Positions 34,745 to 43,878 are shown, counted from the stretch's first letter. The stretch: DNA of 64,000 bases from Pantoea piersonii (GCF_003612015.1 NZ_RARB01000007.1:62562-126561); one strand, 5' to 3'. The notes: generated from the letters alone by a model not told the origin. Translations and numbers: made by a program.

Positions 34745-35932
34745 TTACCGATCGTTATACAGCGTCTGGCGCAGCGCCAGCTCGACGCCGCGCAGCTCCG
34801 CCAGCCCTTTCAGACGGCCAATCGCCGAATAGCCCGGATTGGTGCGCTTGTGCAGATCGTCGAGCATCTGATGGCCGTGATCGGGACGCATCGGAATGGC
34901 GTCTTTCTCTCCCGCGCGCCGACGGCGCTGCTCCTCCGCCAGAATCACGCTGATCACGCCGACCATATCCACATCGCCCGCCAGATGCGCCGCCTCATGG
35001 AAACTGTTGGGATTGGCTTCGCGCTGCGTGGCGCGCAGGTGGATAAAATTGATGCGATCCGCGAACCGCGCCGCCATCTGCGTCAGATTGTTATCGGCGC
35101 GCACGCCGTAAGAGCCGGTGCAGAAACAGAAGCCGTTATGCAGGCTGTCCACCGTCTCCTTCAGCCACTGCATATCCTCCTCGGTGGAGATAATGCGCGG
35201 CAGGCCGAGAATAGGGCGCGGCGGATCGTCCGGATGCACCGCCAGCTTGATGCCGACCTCTTCGGCGACCGGCACGATGGCGCGCAAAAACGTCGCCATA
35301 TGTTCACGCAGCTTCGCCTTGTCGATGCCGTCATACTGCGCCAGCTGGGCGCGGAACTGATCCAGCGTATAGCCCTCTTCTGCGCCCGGCAGACCGGCGA
35401 TAATATTGCGTGTTAACAAGGCTTTCTCATCGTCGCTCATGGCGGCGAAGCAGCGCGCGGCGGTCTCTTGTTCCGCCGCTGAATAATCCTCTTGCGCGCC
35501 GGGACGCTGCAAAATATGGAGTTCGAAAGCGGCAAAGGCGTCCGCGTCAAAGCGCAGCGCTTTCGCGCCGTCCGGCAGCGTCCAGGCGAGATCGGTGCGC
35601 GTCCAGTCGAGCACCGGCATAAAGTTGTAGCAGACCGTCTCGATGCCGCAGGCCGCCAGGTTGCGGATCGACTGCTGGTAGCTGGCGATATAGCGCTGAT
35701 AGTCGCCGCGCTGCGTCTTGATCGCCTCGTGTACCGGAATGCTCTCCACCACCGACCAGACCAGGTTCTTTTCAGCCAGCAGCGCCTGACGCGCTTTAAT
35801 CTCCTCAACCGGCCAGACTTCGCCGTTCGGAATATGGTGCAAAGCGGTAACGATGCCGGTCGCGCCTGCCTGACGCGCATCGTCTAACGAAACCGGATCG
35901 TTGGGGCCGTACCAGCGCCATGTATGTTCCAT
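34745..35932 (-). CDS. uxuA: D-mannonate dehydratase
   Basis: The protein has 395 residues, starting [20 protein letters not shown], close to the 394 of E. coli UxuA. The conserved metal-binding region is seen in [12 protein letters not shown] (about residue 230), [13 protein letters not shown] (about 266) and the C-terminal [12 protein letters not shown] (about 348). UxuA removes water from D-mannonate to give 2-keto-3-deoxygluconate in hexuronate catabolism. No uxuB, uxaC or transporter is adjacent. It is divergent from a GntR-family regulator with a palindrome between the starts, suggesting local control. Confidence 0.94.
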   Translation of the reverse strand: MEHTWRWYGPNDPVSLDDARQAGATGIVTALHHIPNGEVWPVEEIKARQALLAEKNLVWSVVESIPVHEAIKTQRGDYQRYIASYQQSIRNLAACGIETVCYNFMPVLDWTRTDLAWTLPDGAKALRFDADAFAAFELHILQRPGAQEDYSAAEQETAARCFAAMSDDEKALLTRNIIAGLPGAEEGYTLDQFRAQLAQYDGIDKAKLREHMATFLRAIVPVAEEVGIKLAVHPDDPPRPILGLPRIISTEEDMQWLKETVDSLHNGFCFCTGSYGVRADNNLTQMAARFADRINFIHLRATQREANPNSFHEAAHLAGDVDMVGVISVILAEEQRRRRAGEKDAIPMRPDHGHQMLDDLHKRTNPGYSAIGRLKGLAELRGVELALRQTLYNDR

Positions 35933-35953
35933 TTTTACTCCTTAGCCGCAAAT

Positions 35954-35982
35954 TTGGCCCAGTGGTCAGGCCGCTGGACCAA
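35954..35982. promoter_or_regulatory. Putative operator between uxuA and the GntR-type regulator
   Basis: TTGGCCCAG (35954-35962) and CTGGACCAA (35974-35982) form inverted arms (one mismatch) about an 11-base spacer. GntR/FadR-subfamily operators often carry TGG...CCA arms. It is 22-51 bases from the uxuA start and overlaps its likely promoter. Confidence 0.5.
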
Positions 35983-36099
35983 GAGTATGCTAGCCTGACG
36001 GGAAAGGCCGTGATCGCGATCGCAGCGCAGTGAATTGCGTCTGTCGGAAAGGGCGCGCGGCTTATGCTACGCTGCACCGCTGCTGACAGGAGAAAAAAT

Positions 36100-36783
36100 A
36101 TGGCGCTGCCTGTGCTGAAAACGGAACGTCTTTATCGCCAGATCGCTAACGCGATAATGGAAAGTATCAAACGCGGCGAGTTCGCCCCAGGCGCGGCGCT
36201 GCCGCCGGAGCGCGAGCTGGCGAAGCAGCTGGGCGTCAGCCGCTCTTCGGTGCGCGAAGCGCTGATTGCGCTGGAGATGACCGGCTGGGTGGATATTCGC
36301 ACCGGCAACGGCGTCTATGTGATGCAGCCGCTGCCGCAGGCCACTGGCCCCGTGGCGGAGGCGGATTTCAGCCTGGAGGATCTGTTACAGGCGCGTCTCG
36401 CTTTTGAAGGGATGCTGGCGGAGATGGCGGCGCGAAACGGCAGCCCGGCGCAGCGCGACCAGCTGCGCGCGCTGGCCGATACGCTGCTGCGCTACAACGC
36501 CAACGACGCGGAGTTTCTCGATCAGGATAAACGCTTTCATTTGCTGATTAGCGAAATGAGCGGCAACGAGGTACTGCGCGACCTGATGGAGTATCTCTGG
36601 AACAAGCGCGACAGCGCGCGTTTCCGGCGGCTGGAGAGTCATTTTGCCGACAACGCCTTTACCCAGGAGATGAACCGCGACCACCAGCAGATCGCCGCCG
36701 CGATAGAGGCGGGCGATGCCGCCGCCGCGCGCGCCGCAATGGAGAGCCATCTGGCGCAGGTGCAGCAGCGGCTGCTGGGTTAG
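36100..36783 (+). CDS. GntR-family (FadR subfamily) transcriptional regulator, UxuR-like
   Basis: The 227-residue protein starts MALPVLKTERLYRQIANAIM after CAGGAG. The frame is open 12 codons earlier without a ribosome-binding site. It has a winged helix-turn-helix (LPPERELAKQLGVSRSSVREALIALE, about residues 36-61, quoted in parts) and an FCD ligand-binding domain from about residue 85 with the metal-binding His residues (KRFHLLI about 147 and later DHQQI about 195). Divergent uxuA implies control of hexuronate genes. It is a related paralogue of UxuR/ExuR, somewhat shorter than the roughly 257-residue E. coli proteins. The end overlaps the yhhT stop by 4 bases. Confidence 0.85.
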   Translation: MALPVLKTERLYRQIANAIMESIKRGEFAPGAALPPERELAKQLGVSRSSVREALIALEMTGWVDIRTGNGVYVMQPLPQATGPVAEADFSLEDLLQARLAFEGMLAEMAARNGSPAQRDQLRALADTLLRYNANDAEFLDQDKRFHLLISEMSGNEVLRDLMEYLWNKRDSARFRRLESHFADNAFTQEMNRDHQQIAAAIEAGDAAAARAAMESHLAQVQQRLLG

Positions 36784-37826
36784 ATTTTATGGCGCTTAGG
36801 GCGGCCCGCGCCGAGCATGATCGCCAGTCGGCTGCCGCCCGGCGTCGTTTCCATCAGGATTTTGGTAATACTGGTCAGCGGCACGGAGAGCAGCATGCCG
36901 ACCGGCCCCAGCAGCCAGCCCCAGAAAATCAGCGAAAGGAACACCACCAGCGTCGACAGCCCTAAGCCGCGCCCCATAACGCGCGGCTCCAGCATATTGC
37001 CGAACACCATATGAATGGCGATAAACAGCGCCGCCACCAGCATCGCGTCGTAAGGGCTGTTAAGCAGCAACGCCTGCAACACGGGCGGAATGCCGGCGAT
37101 AATCGGGCCGATATTGGGAATGTAGTTGAGAATAAAAGCCACCACGCCCCACAGCAGCGCGAACTTAACATCAAGCAGAAACAGGCAGCCCCACACCGCT
37201 ACGCCGGTAATCAGGCTGATCAGCGTCTTCAGCGCCAGATAGTGGGTTACGCCTTTCAGCGCTCTGTGCAGCCCGGCGATGCGGATCTGCGGGTTGGTCA
37301 GGGCATTGCGCATCTTGTAGGGCAGGTGACGCACTTCAAACAGCATAAACACCACCGTCAGGATCAGCAGCACGAAATTGCTCATCATGCCGGAGAACTG
37401 CGTCAGCGCGACGGTGGCGAACGACATCAGCATATTGGGATCGAAACGCTGCACCAGCGTCGTGGTCGAGACGTGAATGCCGATGCCCGCCGCCAGATGC
37501 TGCACCACGCTCATCTTCCTCTCCATGGTGGTGCGCAGCTGTGGATAGATATCGGAGAATTCGCTTACCGAGCTGGCGAGCACCGCCACCAGCAGCAAAA
37601 TAACGATAAATATCACCGTAATCACTACCGTGATCGCCAGCCCGCGCCGCCAGCCGCGCCGCATTAAAAAGGTGACGATAGGATTCAACACGATGGCGAA
37701 AAAGGCGGCCAGCAAAAAGGGCACCATAATTTCGGACGCGGCGCGGATCCCGGCGAGAATAATCACCAGCATCGCCAGCTTAATCAGAATGCTTTGTCCT
37801 ATTTTTTCCTGCTGTTGTTCGCTCAT
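36780..37826 (-). CDS. yhhT: AI-2E-family membrane protein YhhT
   Basis: The 348-residue inner-membrane protein starts MSEQQQEKIGQSILIKLAML, near the 349 of E. coli YhhT. Several transmembrane helices are visible, and the signature region LNYIPNIGPIIAGIPPVLQALLL and EPRVMGRGLGLSTLVVFLSLIFWGWLLGPVGMLLSVPLTS (quoted in parts) is conserved. Members of this family (PerM/TqsA/YdiK) are transport-like proteins, and YhhT's substrate is unknown. In E. coli it lies directly beside yhhS. Here a three-gene ABC importer has been inserted between them. Confidence 0.93.
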   Translation of the reverse strand: MSEQQQEKIGQSILIKLAMLVIILAGIRAASEIMVPFLLAAFFAIVLNPIVTFLMRRGWRRGLAITVVITVIFIVILLLVAVLASSVSEFSDIYPQLRTTMERKMSVVQHLAAGIGIHVSTTTLVQRFDPNMLMSFATVALTQFSGMMSNFVLLILTVVFMLFEVRHLPYKMRNALTNPQIRIAGLHRALKGVTHYLALKTLISLITGVAVWGCLFLLDVKFALLWGVVAFILNYIPNIGPIIAGIPPVLQALLLNSPYDAMLVAALFIAIHMVFGNMLEPRVMGRGLGLSTLVVFLSLIFWGWLLGPVGMLLSVPLTSITKILMETTPGGSRLAIMLGAGRPKRHKI

Positions 37827-37913
37827 TCCCTCTCCCGAAAAGCCAGACCGCAGAGAGTAGTGTAGCTGAACGGCAATTAAACGCCTGATTCTGCTATGAA
37901 AGCGTAACGATAA

Positions 37914-39566
37914 TCAGACTTTTTTACTGCGCTGCAGCAGCGCCGTCGCGCCCAGCATCAGCGCCAGCGTGGCGATCAGCGTTAAGGTCGCCATCGCCAT
38001 GCCTTGTCCCACCGAGCCTTGTTCGAACTGACGCCAGATAAACAGGGCGACGGTCTGTACACCGGCGGGTGCCAGCAGCAGCGAGGTCACCAGCTCGCGG
38101 GAGGCGACGGCGAACACCATCATCATCGCCGCCAGCAAACTGGGCGACACCAGCGGGAAGACCACCAGACGCAGCGCCTGAAGGCGCGACGCGCCGTGTA
38201 CACGCGCCGCTGGCTCCAGCGTCGGCGCGAGCTGACGCAGCGCGCTGCTGACGTAGCGCACCGGCCAGGGCAGCAGCAGACAGCAGTAGGAGAGCAGCAG
38301 AATGGCTGGCGTGTTGTAGGGCGAGACCGGCCAGAAGCTGCGGTTCCACAGCAGGATCAGGCCGACGCCGATGACCACGCCAGGGATCGCCGCAGGCAGC
38401 AGCGCCAGACCATCCAGCAGGGCCAGCGCGCGGCTCTTGCCCTCCGCCACGCGCCACGCCACCAGAAAACCCAGCGCGCCGGTTAGCAGCGCCGCGCCAA
38501 ACGCCAGCCCGATGCTGGTAGAAAAGGCGCTCAGCGTATCGCCCTGCTGCGAAAAGAGCGCGGCGAAGTGGCGCAGCGTCAGATTCGCGCCGCTGAGGCC
38601 GCCCGACAGGGTATCGAGCAGGCCGCTCAGCGTCATCGAGCAGAGCGGCAGCGCAACGGCGACCAGCGCCGTAAGCGCAAACAGCAGCACTATCGGCAAG
38701 GTCCAGATGCCTGCGCTGACCGCTTCGCTGGCCGCGGGCTTGCCGCCAATAGTGGCGACATCCTGCGCGGCGGTCAGATGGCGCTGAGCAAACCAGGCGG
38801 CCAGCGCGACCAGGCTCAACAGCAGCGACAGCATCGCCGCGCCGGGTAAATCGATCGGCCAGTCCGACAGCTTCTGCTCAATACCGACCGTCATCAGGGT
38901 GAGGCCAGCGCGCGCGCCGAGCGCCGCCGGCACGCCATATTCATCAATCGCCAGCGTGAAGGCGAGCAGCGCGCTGCCCGCCAGCGCGGGCAGCAGCAGG
39001 GGCAGCGTAACGTGCCAGAAGGCGCGCCATGCCGACGCGCCGTGCACGCGCGCCACCAGCGCCAGCCGCTGCCCGCTCGCCATCAGCGCGCGCGATACGG
39101 CGAAATAGACCACCGGAAAGATATTGATCGTCATCACCAGGGTGATGCCGCTGGCGCTGAACAGCAGGCTCTCCAGATCGAGGCCGGTAAGCTGCTGCAC
39201 ATAGCCGTTGCGCTGCAGCGCCAGCGTCCAGTTCAGCGCCGCGATATAGGGCGGCGTAAGAAAGGGCACCAGAAACAGCAGGTCCCACAGCGCGCTACCG
39301 GGCAGGCGAAACAGGCCGCGCAGCACGCCGAGCGGCAACCCGATAATCAGGCTGCACAGCACCACGCCCAGACCCACTTTCAGCGTACCGAATCCCATCG
39401 GCAGTAGCGCGTCGTCGGTTAACAGGCGCGGCAGTGCGCTGAATGCGCCTTGCCAGCTTCCGGCACCCAGCTGCGGAAATATCGCCTGCAGCACAATAAA
39501 CAGCAGCGGCAGCGCCACCAGTATGCCGAGCGCCAGCAGGATCAGGCTGTTCAGGACGCGCGACAT
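37914..39566 (-). CDS. ABC transporter permease, fused two-domain FbpB/PhnV-like
   Basis: The 550-residue protein has two binding-protein-dependent permease units in tandem. The EAA loops appear as ARVHGASAWRAFWHVTLPLL (about residue 170) and ARVHGASRLQALRLVVFPLV (about 470). About twelve hydrophobic helices are apparent. The fusion of two copies is typical of FbpB/AfuB iron(III), thiamine (ThiP) and some putative 2-aminoethylphosphonate importers. It forms the channel of the importer with the preceding ATPase and binding protein. The order in transcription is ATPase, binding protein, permease. The gap to the binding protein is 1 base. The substrate is not resolved. Confidence 0.88.
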   Translation of the reverse strand: MSRVLNSLILLALGILVALPLLFIVLQAIFPQLGAGSWQGAFSALPRLLTDDALLPMGFGTLKVGLGVVLCSLIIGLPLGVLRGLFRLPGSALWDLLFLVPFLTPPYIAALNWTLALQRNGYVQQLTGLDLESLLFSASGITLVMTINIFPVVYFAVSRALMASGQRLALVARVHGASAWRAFWHVTLPLLLPALAGSALLAFTLAIDEYGVPAALGARAGLTLMTVGIEQKLSDWPIDLPGAAMLSLLLSLVALAAWFAQRHLTAAQDVATIGGKPAASEAVSAGIWTLPIVLLFALTALVAVALPLCSMTLSGLLDTLSGGLSGANLTLRHFAALFSQQGDTLSAFSTSIGLAFGAALLTGALGFLVAWRVAEGKSRALALLDGLALLPAAIPGVVIGVGLILLWNRSFWPVSPYNTPAILLLSYCCLLLPWPVRYVSSALRQLAPTLEPAARVHGASRLQALRLVVFPLVSPSLLAAMMMVFAVASRELVTSLLLAPAGVQTVALFIWRQFEQGSVGQGMAMATLTLIATLALMLGATALLQRSKKV

Positions 39567-39567
39567 C

Positions 39568-40539
39568 TTACTGTCCGAACAGCGTCGCGAAGCGCTTCAG
39601 AATCGACGCGCGGTCAGCGTTGCTCTCCTGCGGCATCGGCAGCAGTCGGATCTCGGTAATCAGCGGCCGCTGCGCCTTGATATCGGTGCGCGCGGGCATC
39701 AGCCAGGCGTTCGCCACCTGCTGCTGACCTTCATCAGAAAGCACGTAGTCGACGAATTTCTTCGCGTCGTCAGCGTGCTGACTGCTTTTCAGGATCATCA
39801 TCGGACGCGGCGCGACCACGGTGCCGCTTTCCGGGAAGATCACCTTCACCGCTTCGCCCTGGGCGATATTGTTGTAGGTGACATAGTCCACCGCGCCGAA
39901 TACTGCCGCCTTCGCGCCCTGCAGCACCGGCGTGACCGCCTGCGCGTTCGGTCCGCTGACCACCATGCCGTTCTGTTTCAGCTGCTGGAACAGCGTCCAG
40001 GCTTTTTCGCCTTCGCTGTTTTGCAGACCAGCCAGCAGATCGAGCGATGCGCCGGAGAGCGCCGGATCCGGCGTGGTGACCTTATCTTTGAACGCCGGGC
40101 CGGTGAGGTCCTGCCAGTTTTTCGGCTCCGGCGTGCCGCTTTTGGTATTCCATACGATGCCCAGCGCGGAGATGCCCTGTGCCACATAGTCGGCGGTTTT
40201 AAAGGCGTCTGGCACCTTTGCGGCGTTGGGGCTTTGATAGGGCTGTAGCCAGCCGCGCTGTTGCAGATCTTCGGCGATATCCCACGAGGCGGAAATCAAT
40301 ACGTCGGCCTGCGGGCTGGCCTGCTCGGCCTCCAGCCGCGCCATGACCTTGCCGGTCGTGGCCTGAAAGATATTCACCTTAATACCGGTCTGTTTTTCGA
40401 ATCCAGCCGCCAGGCTTTTCGCCAGCGAGCCGGGGCCAGCGGTGTACACCGTCAGCGCATGGGCGTCACTCATCATTGCGACAGAGGTCAGCAGCATCGT
40501 TAACATCGCTCCTGTTTTAACGGGCTTGAGAAAAGACAT
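39568..40539 (-). CDS. ABC transporter periplasmic binding protein, family 1/AfuA-like
   Basis: The 323-residue protein starts MSFLKPVKTGAMLTMLLTSV, a Sec signal peptide with cleavage near HAL (about residue 27). It is an iron/AEP/spermidine-class binding protein: VYTAGPGSLAKSLAAGFEKQTG (quoted in parts), ADVLISASWDI and a C-terminal SGTVVAPRPMMILK. A tyrosine pair typical of some Fe(III) binders was not obvious. The start overlaps the ATPase stop by 23 bases (40517-40539), so ATPase and binding protein are translationally coupled. The open frame runs 31 codons further upstream inside the ATPase gene, with no signal peptide. Confidence 0.86.
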   Translation of the reverse strand: MSFLKPVKTGAMLTMLLTSVAMMSDAHALTVYTAGPGSLAKSLAAGFEKQTGIKVNIFQATTGKVMARLEAEQASPQADVLISASWDIAEDLQQRGWLQPYQSPNAAKVPDAFKTADYVAQGISALGIVWNTKSGTPEPKNWQDLTGPAFKDKVTTPDPALSGASLDLLAGLQNSEGEKAWTLFQQLKQNGMVVSGPNAQAVTPVLQGAKAAVFGAVDYVTYNNIAQGEAVKVIFPESGTVVAPRPMMILKSSQHADDAKKFVDYVLSDEGQQQVANAWLMPARTDIKAQRPLITEIRLLPMPQESNADRASILKRFATLFGQ

Positions 40540-41230
40540 AGGGTTCCCCTGAGGATTGGGTAATGGACACAATCTGGCCCTGCGCCAGATGAAGGGTGCG
40601 ATCGGCGATAATCTCCGCTTCGTCGCGGTCATGGGTTACGTAGACGGCAGTGGTGCCAGACTGGCGCAGCAGCGCCTTCATGCTGTGCACCAGTGTTTCT
40701 CGCAGGTCGCGGTCGAGGTTGGAAAGCGGTTCGTCAAACAGCAGAATGGCCGGTTCAGCCACCAGCGCACGCGCCAGCGCCACGCGCTGCTGCTGCCCGC
40801 CGGAGAGCGCAGCAGGCTTACGCGCCGCGAAACCGTCAAGACCGACGCGCGCCAGCATGGCGCGGGCCTGCTCTTCGCGCGACTTTTTCCCCACGCCGCG
40901 CATGCGCAGCGGAAAGGCGACGTTTTCACCAACGCTCATATGCGGCCAGAGCGCATAATCCTGAAAGACCATGCCGAGCTGGCGTGCGTCGGGCGGCAGC
41001 GAATGGCGGGCGCTGGCGACGCAGCGATCGCCAATCCAGATTTCGCCGCTTTCCGGCTGGTTCAGGCCAGCCAGCAGTTTCAGCAGGGTGCTTTTGCCGC
41101 AGCCAGACGGGCCGAGCAGGGCCAGGGTTTCGCCAGCGGCGATATCAAACGACAGGTTGTGCAGGACCGGCTGGCGACTGATGGACCAGCTGACCGCTTT
41201 TACAGAGACAGGCAGGGAAGCGCGCGTCAT
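40517..41230 (-). CDS. ABC transporter ATP-binding protein
   Basis: The 237-residue ATPase starts MTRASLPVSVKAVSWSISRQ. An upstream in-frame start at 41251 adds seven residues and is not preferred. Walker A GPSGCGKSTLL (about residue 41), Q-loop MVFQDYALWPHMSV (about 86), signature LSGGQQQRVALARAL (about 137), Walker B ILLFDEPLSNLD (about 158) and switch His in VTHD (about 194) are all intact. The LFDEPLSNLD sequence is of the FbpC/PotA/ThiQ type. It powers the adjacent permease. Confidence 0.9.
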   Translation of the reverse strand: MTRASLPVSVKAVSWSISRQPVLHNLSFDIAAGETLALLGPSGCGKSTLLKLLAGLNQPESGEIWIGDRCVASARHSLPPDARQLGMVFQDYALWPHMSVGENVAFPLRMRGVGKKSREEQARAMLARVGLDGFAARKPAALSGGQQQRVALARALVAEPAILLFDEPLSNLDRDLRETLVHSMKALLRQSGTTAVYVTHDRDEAEIIADRTLHLAQGQIVSITQSSGEPYVFSQAR

Positions 41231-41458
41231 CGACCACCTCCGCGAAGGCACGCGGGCTGGACGAAGAACAGGCGCGCCTGAAAACTCAGGAGCGTCATCA
41301 GATTGTTATCCTCTTTGGGACTTATGGCGCGAGTGTAGGCGGCGATTATGACGACCCGATGACTAAAACCGCCTCCCAGGCGCGGCGGCGGCTCGAAATA
41401 TTCCGCTGATGGTGGCAAGCTGTAGATAAAACTCAGTCAACCACGAGCGCACTTTGTC

Positions 41459-42676
41459 ATGCCAGATCAACCCGCAGCGGAACCTGCTCATAAGGGCGTC
41501 GGATTAACCCTTCTGATTATCTCGATCGTGATCTACAACTTCGCCAGCTATCTCACCATCGGCCTGCAGCTGGCGGTGCTGCCAGGCATGGTGCATGACC
41601 AGCTCGGCTACAGCGCTTTCTGGGCGGGGGTGGTGATCAGCCTGCAGTACCTGGCGACGCTGCTGAGTCGTCCCCATGCCGGGCGCTACGCCGATATCTG
41701 GGGGCCTAAGCGCGTAGTGGTGCTGGGGCTGGTGGGCGTGTTGCTCAGCGGGGTCTGCTATCTGCTGGCGACCTGGCTTGCGGCATCGCCGATCGCCAGC
41801 CTGGCGCTGCTTTGCATCGGGCGCGTCATTCTTGGCATCGGGCAGAGCTTTACCGGCACCGGCACCTCGCTGTGGGGCGTCGCGCGCGTCGGCTCGCTGC
41901 ATATCGGCCGTGTTATCTCGTGGAACGGCATCTGCACCTACGGCGCGATGGCGCTGGGCGCGCCGCTTGGCGTCATCATCTATCGTCACGGCGGTCTGCT
42001 GCTGCTCTCCGCGGTGATTATTGCCATCTGCGCGCTGGCAATAGCGCTGGCGCTGCCGCGCCCGGCGGTGAAGGGCAGCCGCGCGCGTCCGCTGCCGTTC
42101 CGCGACGTGCTCGGCAAGATTTACGGCTTCGGTCTGATTCTGGCGATGGGATCGGCGGGATTTGGCGTGATCGCCACCTTTATTACCCTGTTTTATCAGG
42201 CGAAAGGGTGGGACGGCGCGGCTTTCGCGCTGACGCTGTTCAGCGCGGCCTTTGTCGGCACGCGCCTGCTGTTCCCCAACGCGATCAACCGTCTCGGCGG
42301 GCTGCGCGTCGCCAGCGCCTGTCTGGCGGTGGAAGCGGTCGGTCTGTTTCTGGTGGCGGGCGCATTCGATCCCTGGATGGCGAAAACCGGCGCACTACTG
42401 ACCGGCGCCGGTTTTTCGCTGGTCTTTCCGGCGCTCGGCGTGGTCGCAGTGAAAGCGGTGCCGCAGGCGAATCAGGGCAGCGCGCTGGCGACCTATACCG
42501 CCTTTATGGATTTAGCGCTGGGGATTACCGGGCCGGTAGCGGGATTTATCATGAGTTTTGCCGGGGTGCCGCTGGTCTATCTGCTGACAGGGCTGCTGGT
42601 TTGTCTGGGACTGTTCTGCACGCTGCGGCTAACCCGACGGCTACCAGAGACATCAGCAGAAGTGAAAGAGAATTAA
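41459..42676 (+). CDS. yhhS: MFS transporter YhhS
   Basis: The 405-residue protein starts MPDQPAAEPAHKGVGLTLLI and belongs to the major facilitator superfamily (arabinose-efflux subgroup). MFS motif LLSRPHAGRYADIWGPKR (about residue 70) is seen, with twelve hydrophobic segments and the highly conserved GVIATFITLFYQAKGWDGAA (about residue 235). Overexpression of E. coli YhhS is linked to glyphosate or other solute efflux, but its native substrate is unknown. It lies 229 bp from the divergent ABC operon. In E. coli it neighbours dcrB and yhhT, whereas here the inositol cluster separates it from dcrB. Confidence 0.93.
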   Translation: MPDQPAAEPAHKGVGLTLLIISIVIYNFASYLTIGLQLAVLPGMVHDQLGYSAFWAGVVISLQYLATLLSRPHAGRYADIWGPKRVVVLGLVGVLLSGVCYLLATWLAASPIASLALLCIGRVILGIGQSFTGTGTSLWGVARVGSLHIGRVISWNGICTYGAMALGAPLGVIIYRHGGLLLLSAVIIAICALAIALALPRPAVKGSRARPLPFRDVLGKIYGFGLILAMGSAGFGVIATFITLFYQAKGWDGAAFALTLFSAAFVGTRLLFPNAINRLGGLRVASACLAVEAVGLFLVAGAFDPWMAKTGALLTGAGFSLVFPALGVVAVKAVPQANQGSALATYTAFMDLALGITGPVAGFIMSFAGVPLVYLLTGLLVCLGLFCTLRLTRRLPETSAEVKEN

Positions 42677-42683
42677 AAAAAAC

Positions 42684-42700
42684 GGCCTCCGACCGAGGCC
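42684..42700 (+). terminator. Terminator of yhhS
   Basis: GGCCTC, loop CGACC, GAGGCC, with A-rich DNA before it and AAAA after it on the plus strand. It begins 7 bases past the yhhS stop. The reverse strand has a T-run on the far side, so it may serve the convergent iolI-like gene as well. Confidence 0.65.
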
Positions 42701-42736
42701 AAAATGTGTCCAGGACACAGATAAGGGTAGGGCGAC

Positions 42737-42759
42737 GCGGCGGGCTACTGGCCCGCCGC
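42737..42759. terminator. GC-rich hairpin between yhhS and the iolI-like gene
   Basis: GCGGCGGGC (42737-42745), loop TACTG, GCCCGCCGC (42751-42759). It lies just past the stop of the iolI-like gene. No T-run follows. Confidence 0.5.
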
Positions 42760-42766
42760 ATGACAG

Positions 42767-43582
42767 TCAGGCCTGCAGTAGTTCAATACTGTGGCGAATC
42801 TGGCGCTCAATTTCAGCAGGCGTCCAGCTGTTAAGTTCAGACGAGAACGGCTCGAAGGCGTAGATGCCCTTGTAGCCAAGCATCTCCAGCCGTTTCACCT
42901 GCGCCACGCTGTTCAGCACGTCGCGATCGCTCAGCATAATGCGCTCTTCGTCGGTCAGTTCTGCGGTGGGGCGCGTATCTTCCACGCCGGAGAGATGCAC
43001 CAGGCCGATCATGTTGACATCGATTTCTGCCGGAAACTCCTGTTCGGCGTTCTCATACAGATGATGATGGAAGGTGTCGATGACCAGCTTAAAGGGCGCC
43101 TGGGCGTCGCGGATAAGCTGCTGCGCCTGCACCGCCGAGCGCAGAGAGCTGACCGGGAAGCCCAGCGGCTCTACCAGTCCCTGGACGCCATGCTGCGCAA
43201 AGCGCGGCGCAAGCGTGCGAAGCGCCGCCAGCGTGTCGTCCGGCGCAATGTTGACGCCTTCGTTCAGCGGGCACATTACCAGCGCTTTCGCGCCGATCGC
43301 CTGCGCGTCCTGCAGCAGCGCGTCGGTTTTCGCCAGCAACGCCTCATCCACGCGGTTGAATGGATAAATCGCGTTAATGGTGACCACTTCGATGTTGTAC
43401 TTCGTTAACAGGGCGCGCGTCTGCTCATAAGTCAGATCGTCGCACACCTTGCCGCTCGGCATGTCGTTACGCAGTTCAACTTTATTCAGGCCCAGGCGTT
43501 GAACCAGCTGGAAAAACGCTTCTAAAGAAAGGGTCGGCGCAATTTTACGGTTAATACAGAAACGGGTCGGGTCGATGGCCAT
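42767..43582 (-). CDS. TIM-barrel sugar isomerase, probable inosose isomerase (IolI-like)
   Basis: The 271-residue protein starts MAIDPTRFCINRKIAPTLSL. It has the xylose-isomerase-like/AP-endonuclease-2 TIM-barrel features: NKVELRNDMPSG (about residue 34), LVEPLGFP (about residue 136), LVIDTFHHHLY (about residue 167) and FEPFSSEL (about residue 250), which supply metal-ligand Glu, Asp and His residues. The frame opens 20 codons earlier with no similarity. Given the adjacent inositol genes it is most likely IolI, which interconverts 2-keto-myo-inositol and 1-keto-D-chiro-inositol. IolH or another sugar isomerase is possible. Confidence 0.75.
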   Translation of the reverse strand: MAIDPTRFCINRKIAPTLSLEAFFQLVQRLGLNKVELRNDMPSGKVCDDLTYEQTRALLTKYNIEVVTINAIYPFNRVDEALLAKTDALLQDAQAIGAKALVMCPLNEGVNIAPDDTLAALRTLAPRFAQHGVQGLVEPLGFPVSSLRSAVQAQQLIRDAQAPFKLVIDTFHHHLYENAEQEFPAEIDVNMIGLVHLSGVEDTRPTAELTDEERIMLSDRDVLNSVAQVKRLEMLGYKGIYAFEPFSSELNSWTPAEIERQIRHSIELLQA

Positions 43583-43644
43583 GCTGCAGCTCCTGTAGTG
43601 ATGCAAGAGGAAAGATAAATAGGCTGGGGCCAAAGAAAACATTT

Positions 43645-43670
43645 ATTTCATAAATAGTGAATTATGAAAT
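43645..43670. promoter_or_regulatory. Putative IolR operator, perfect 9-bp dyad
   Basis: ATTTCATAA (43645-43653) and TTATGAAAT (43662-43670) are perfect inverted repeats with an 8-base spacer, 63-88 bases upstream of the iolI-like start. Related TTTCAT half-sites recur in the iolA, iolR, iolD and iolC upstream regions. Confidence 0.55.
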
Positions 43671-43878
43671 TTAAAGGTTGAGATCTGCCTCTCAATAATT
43701 TCATTTTCCGCCGTTGTCGCGCCGGTTTAGCGCGCCCGGGCTGACGAAAAACCTGCTGTTCAGGGCGGCTTAATCCGGGCGCTGCGCCCTGTCAGCGCGC
43801 GGTTTTCGGCTTCGGTCGCGAAAATGCGATCCATGCCGCTAAAAGGGAATTTCTCAAAAAGTTTTATTTGAAAAATTT

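Noticed and set aside
42767-43582. Calling the TIM-barrel protein hydroxypyruvate isomerase or IolH instead of IolI
   Set aside because: These families share the fold. Only the iol context favours IolI, so the symbol was left empty.
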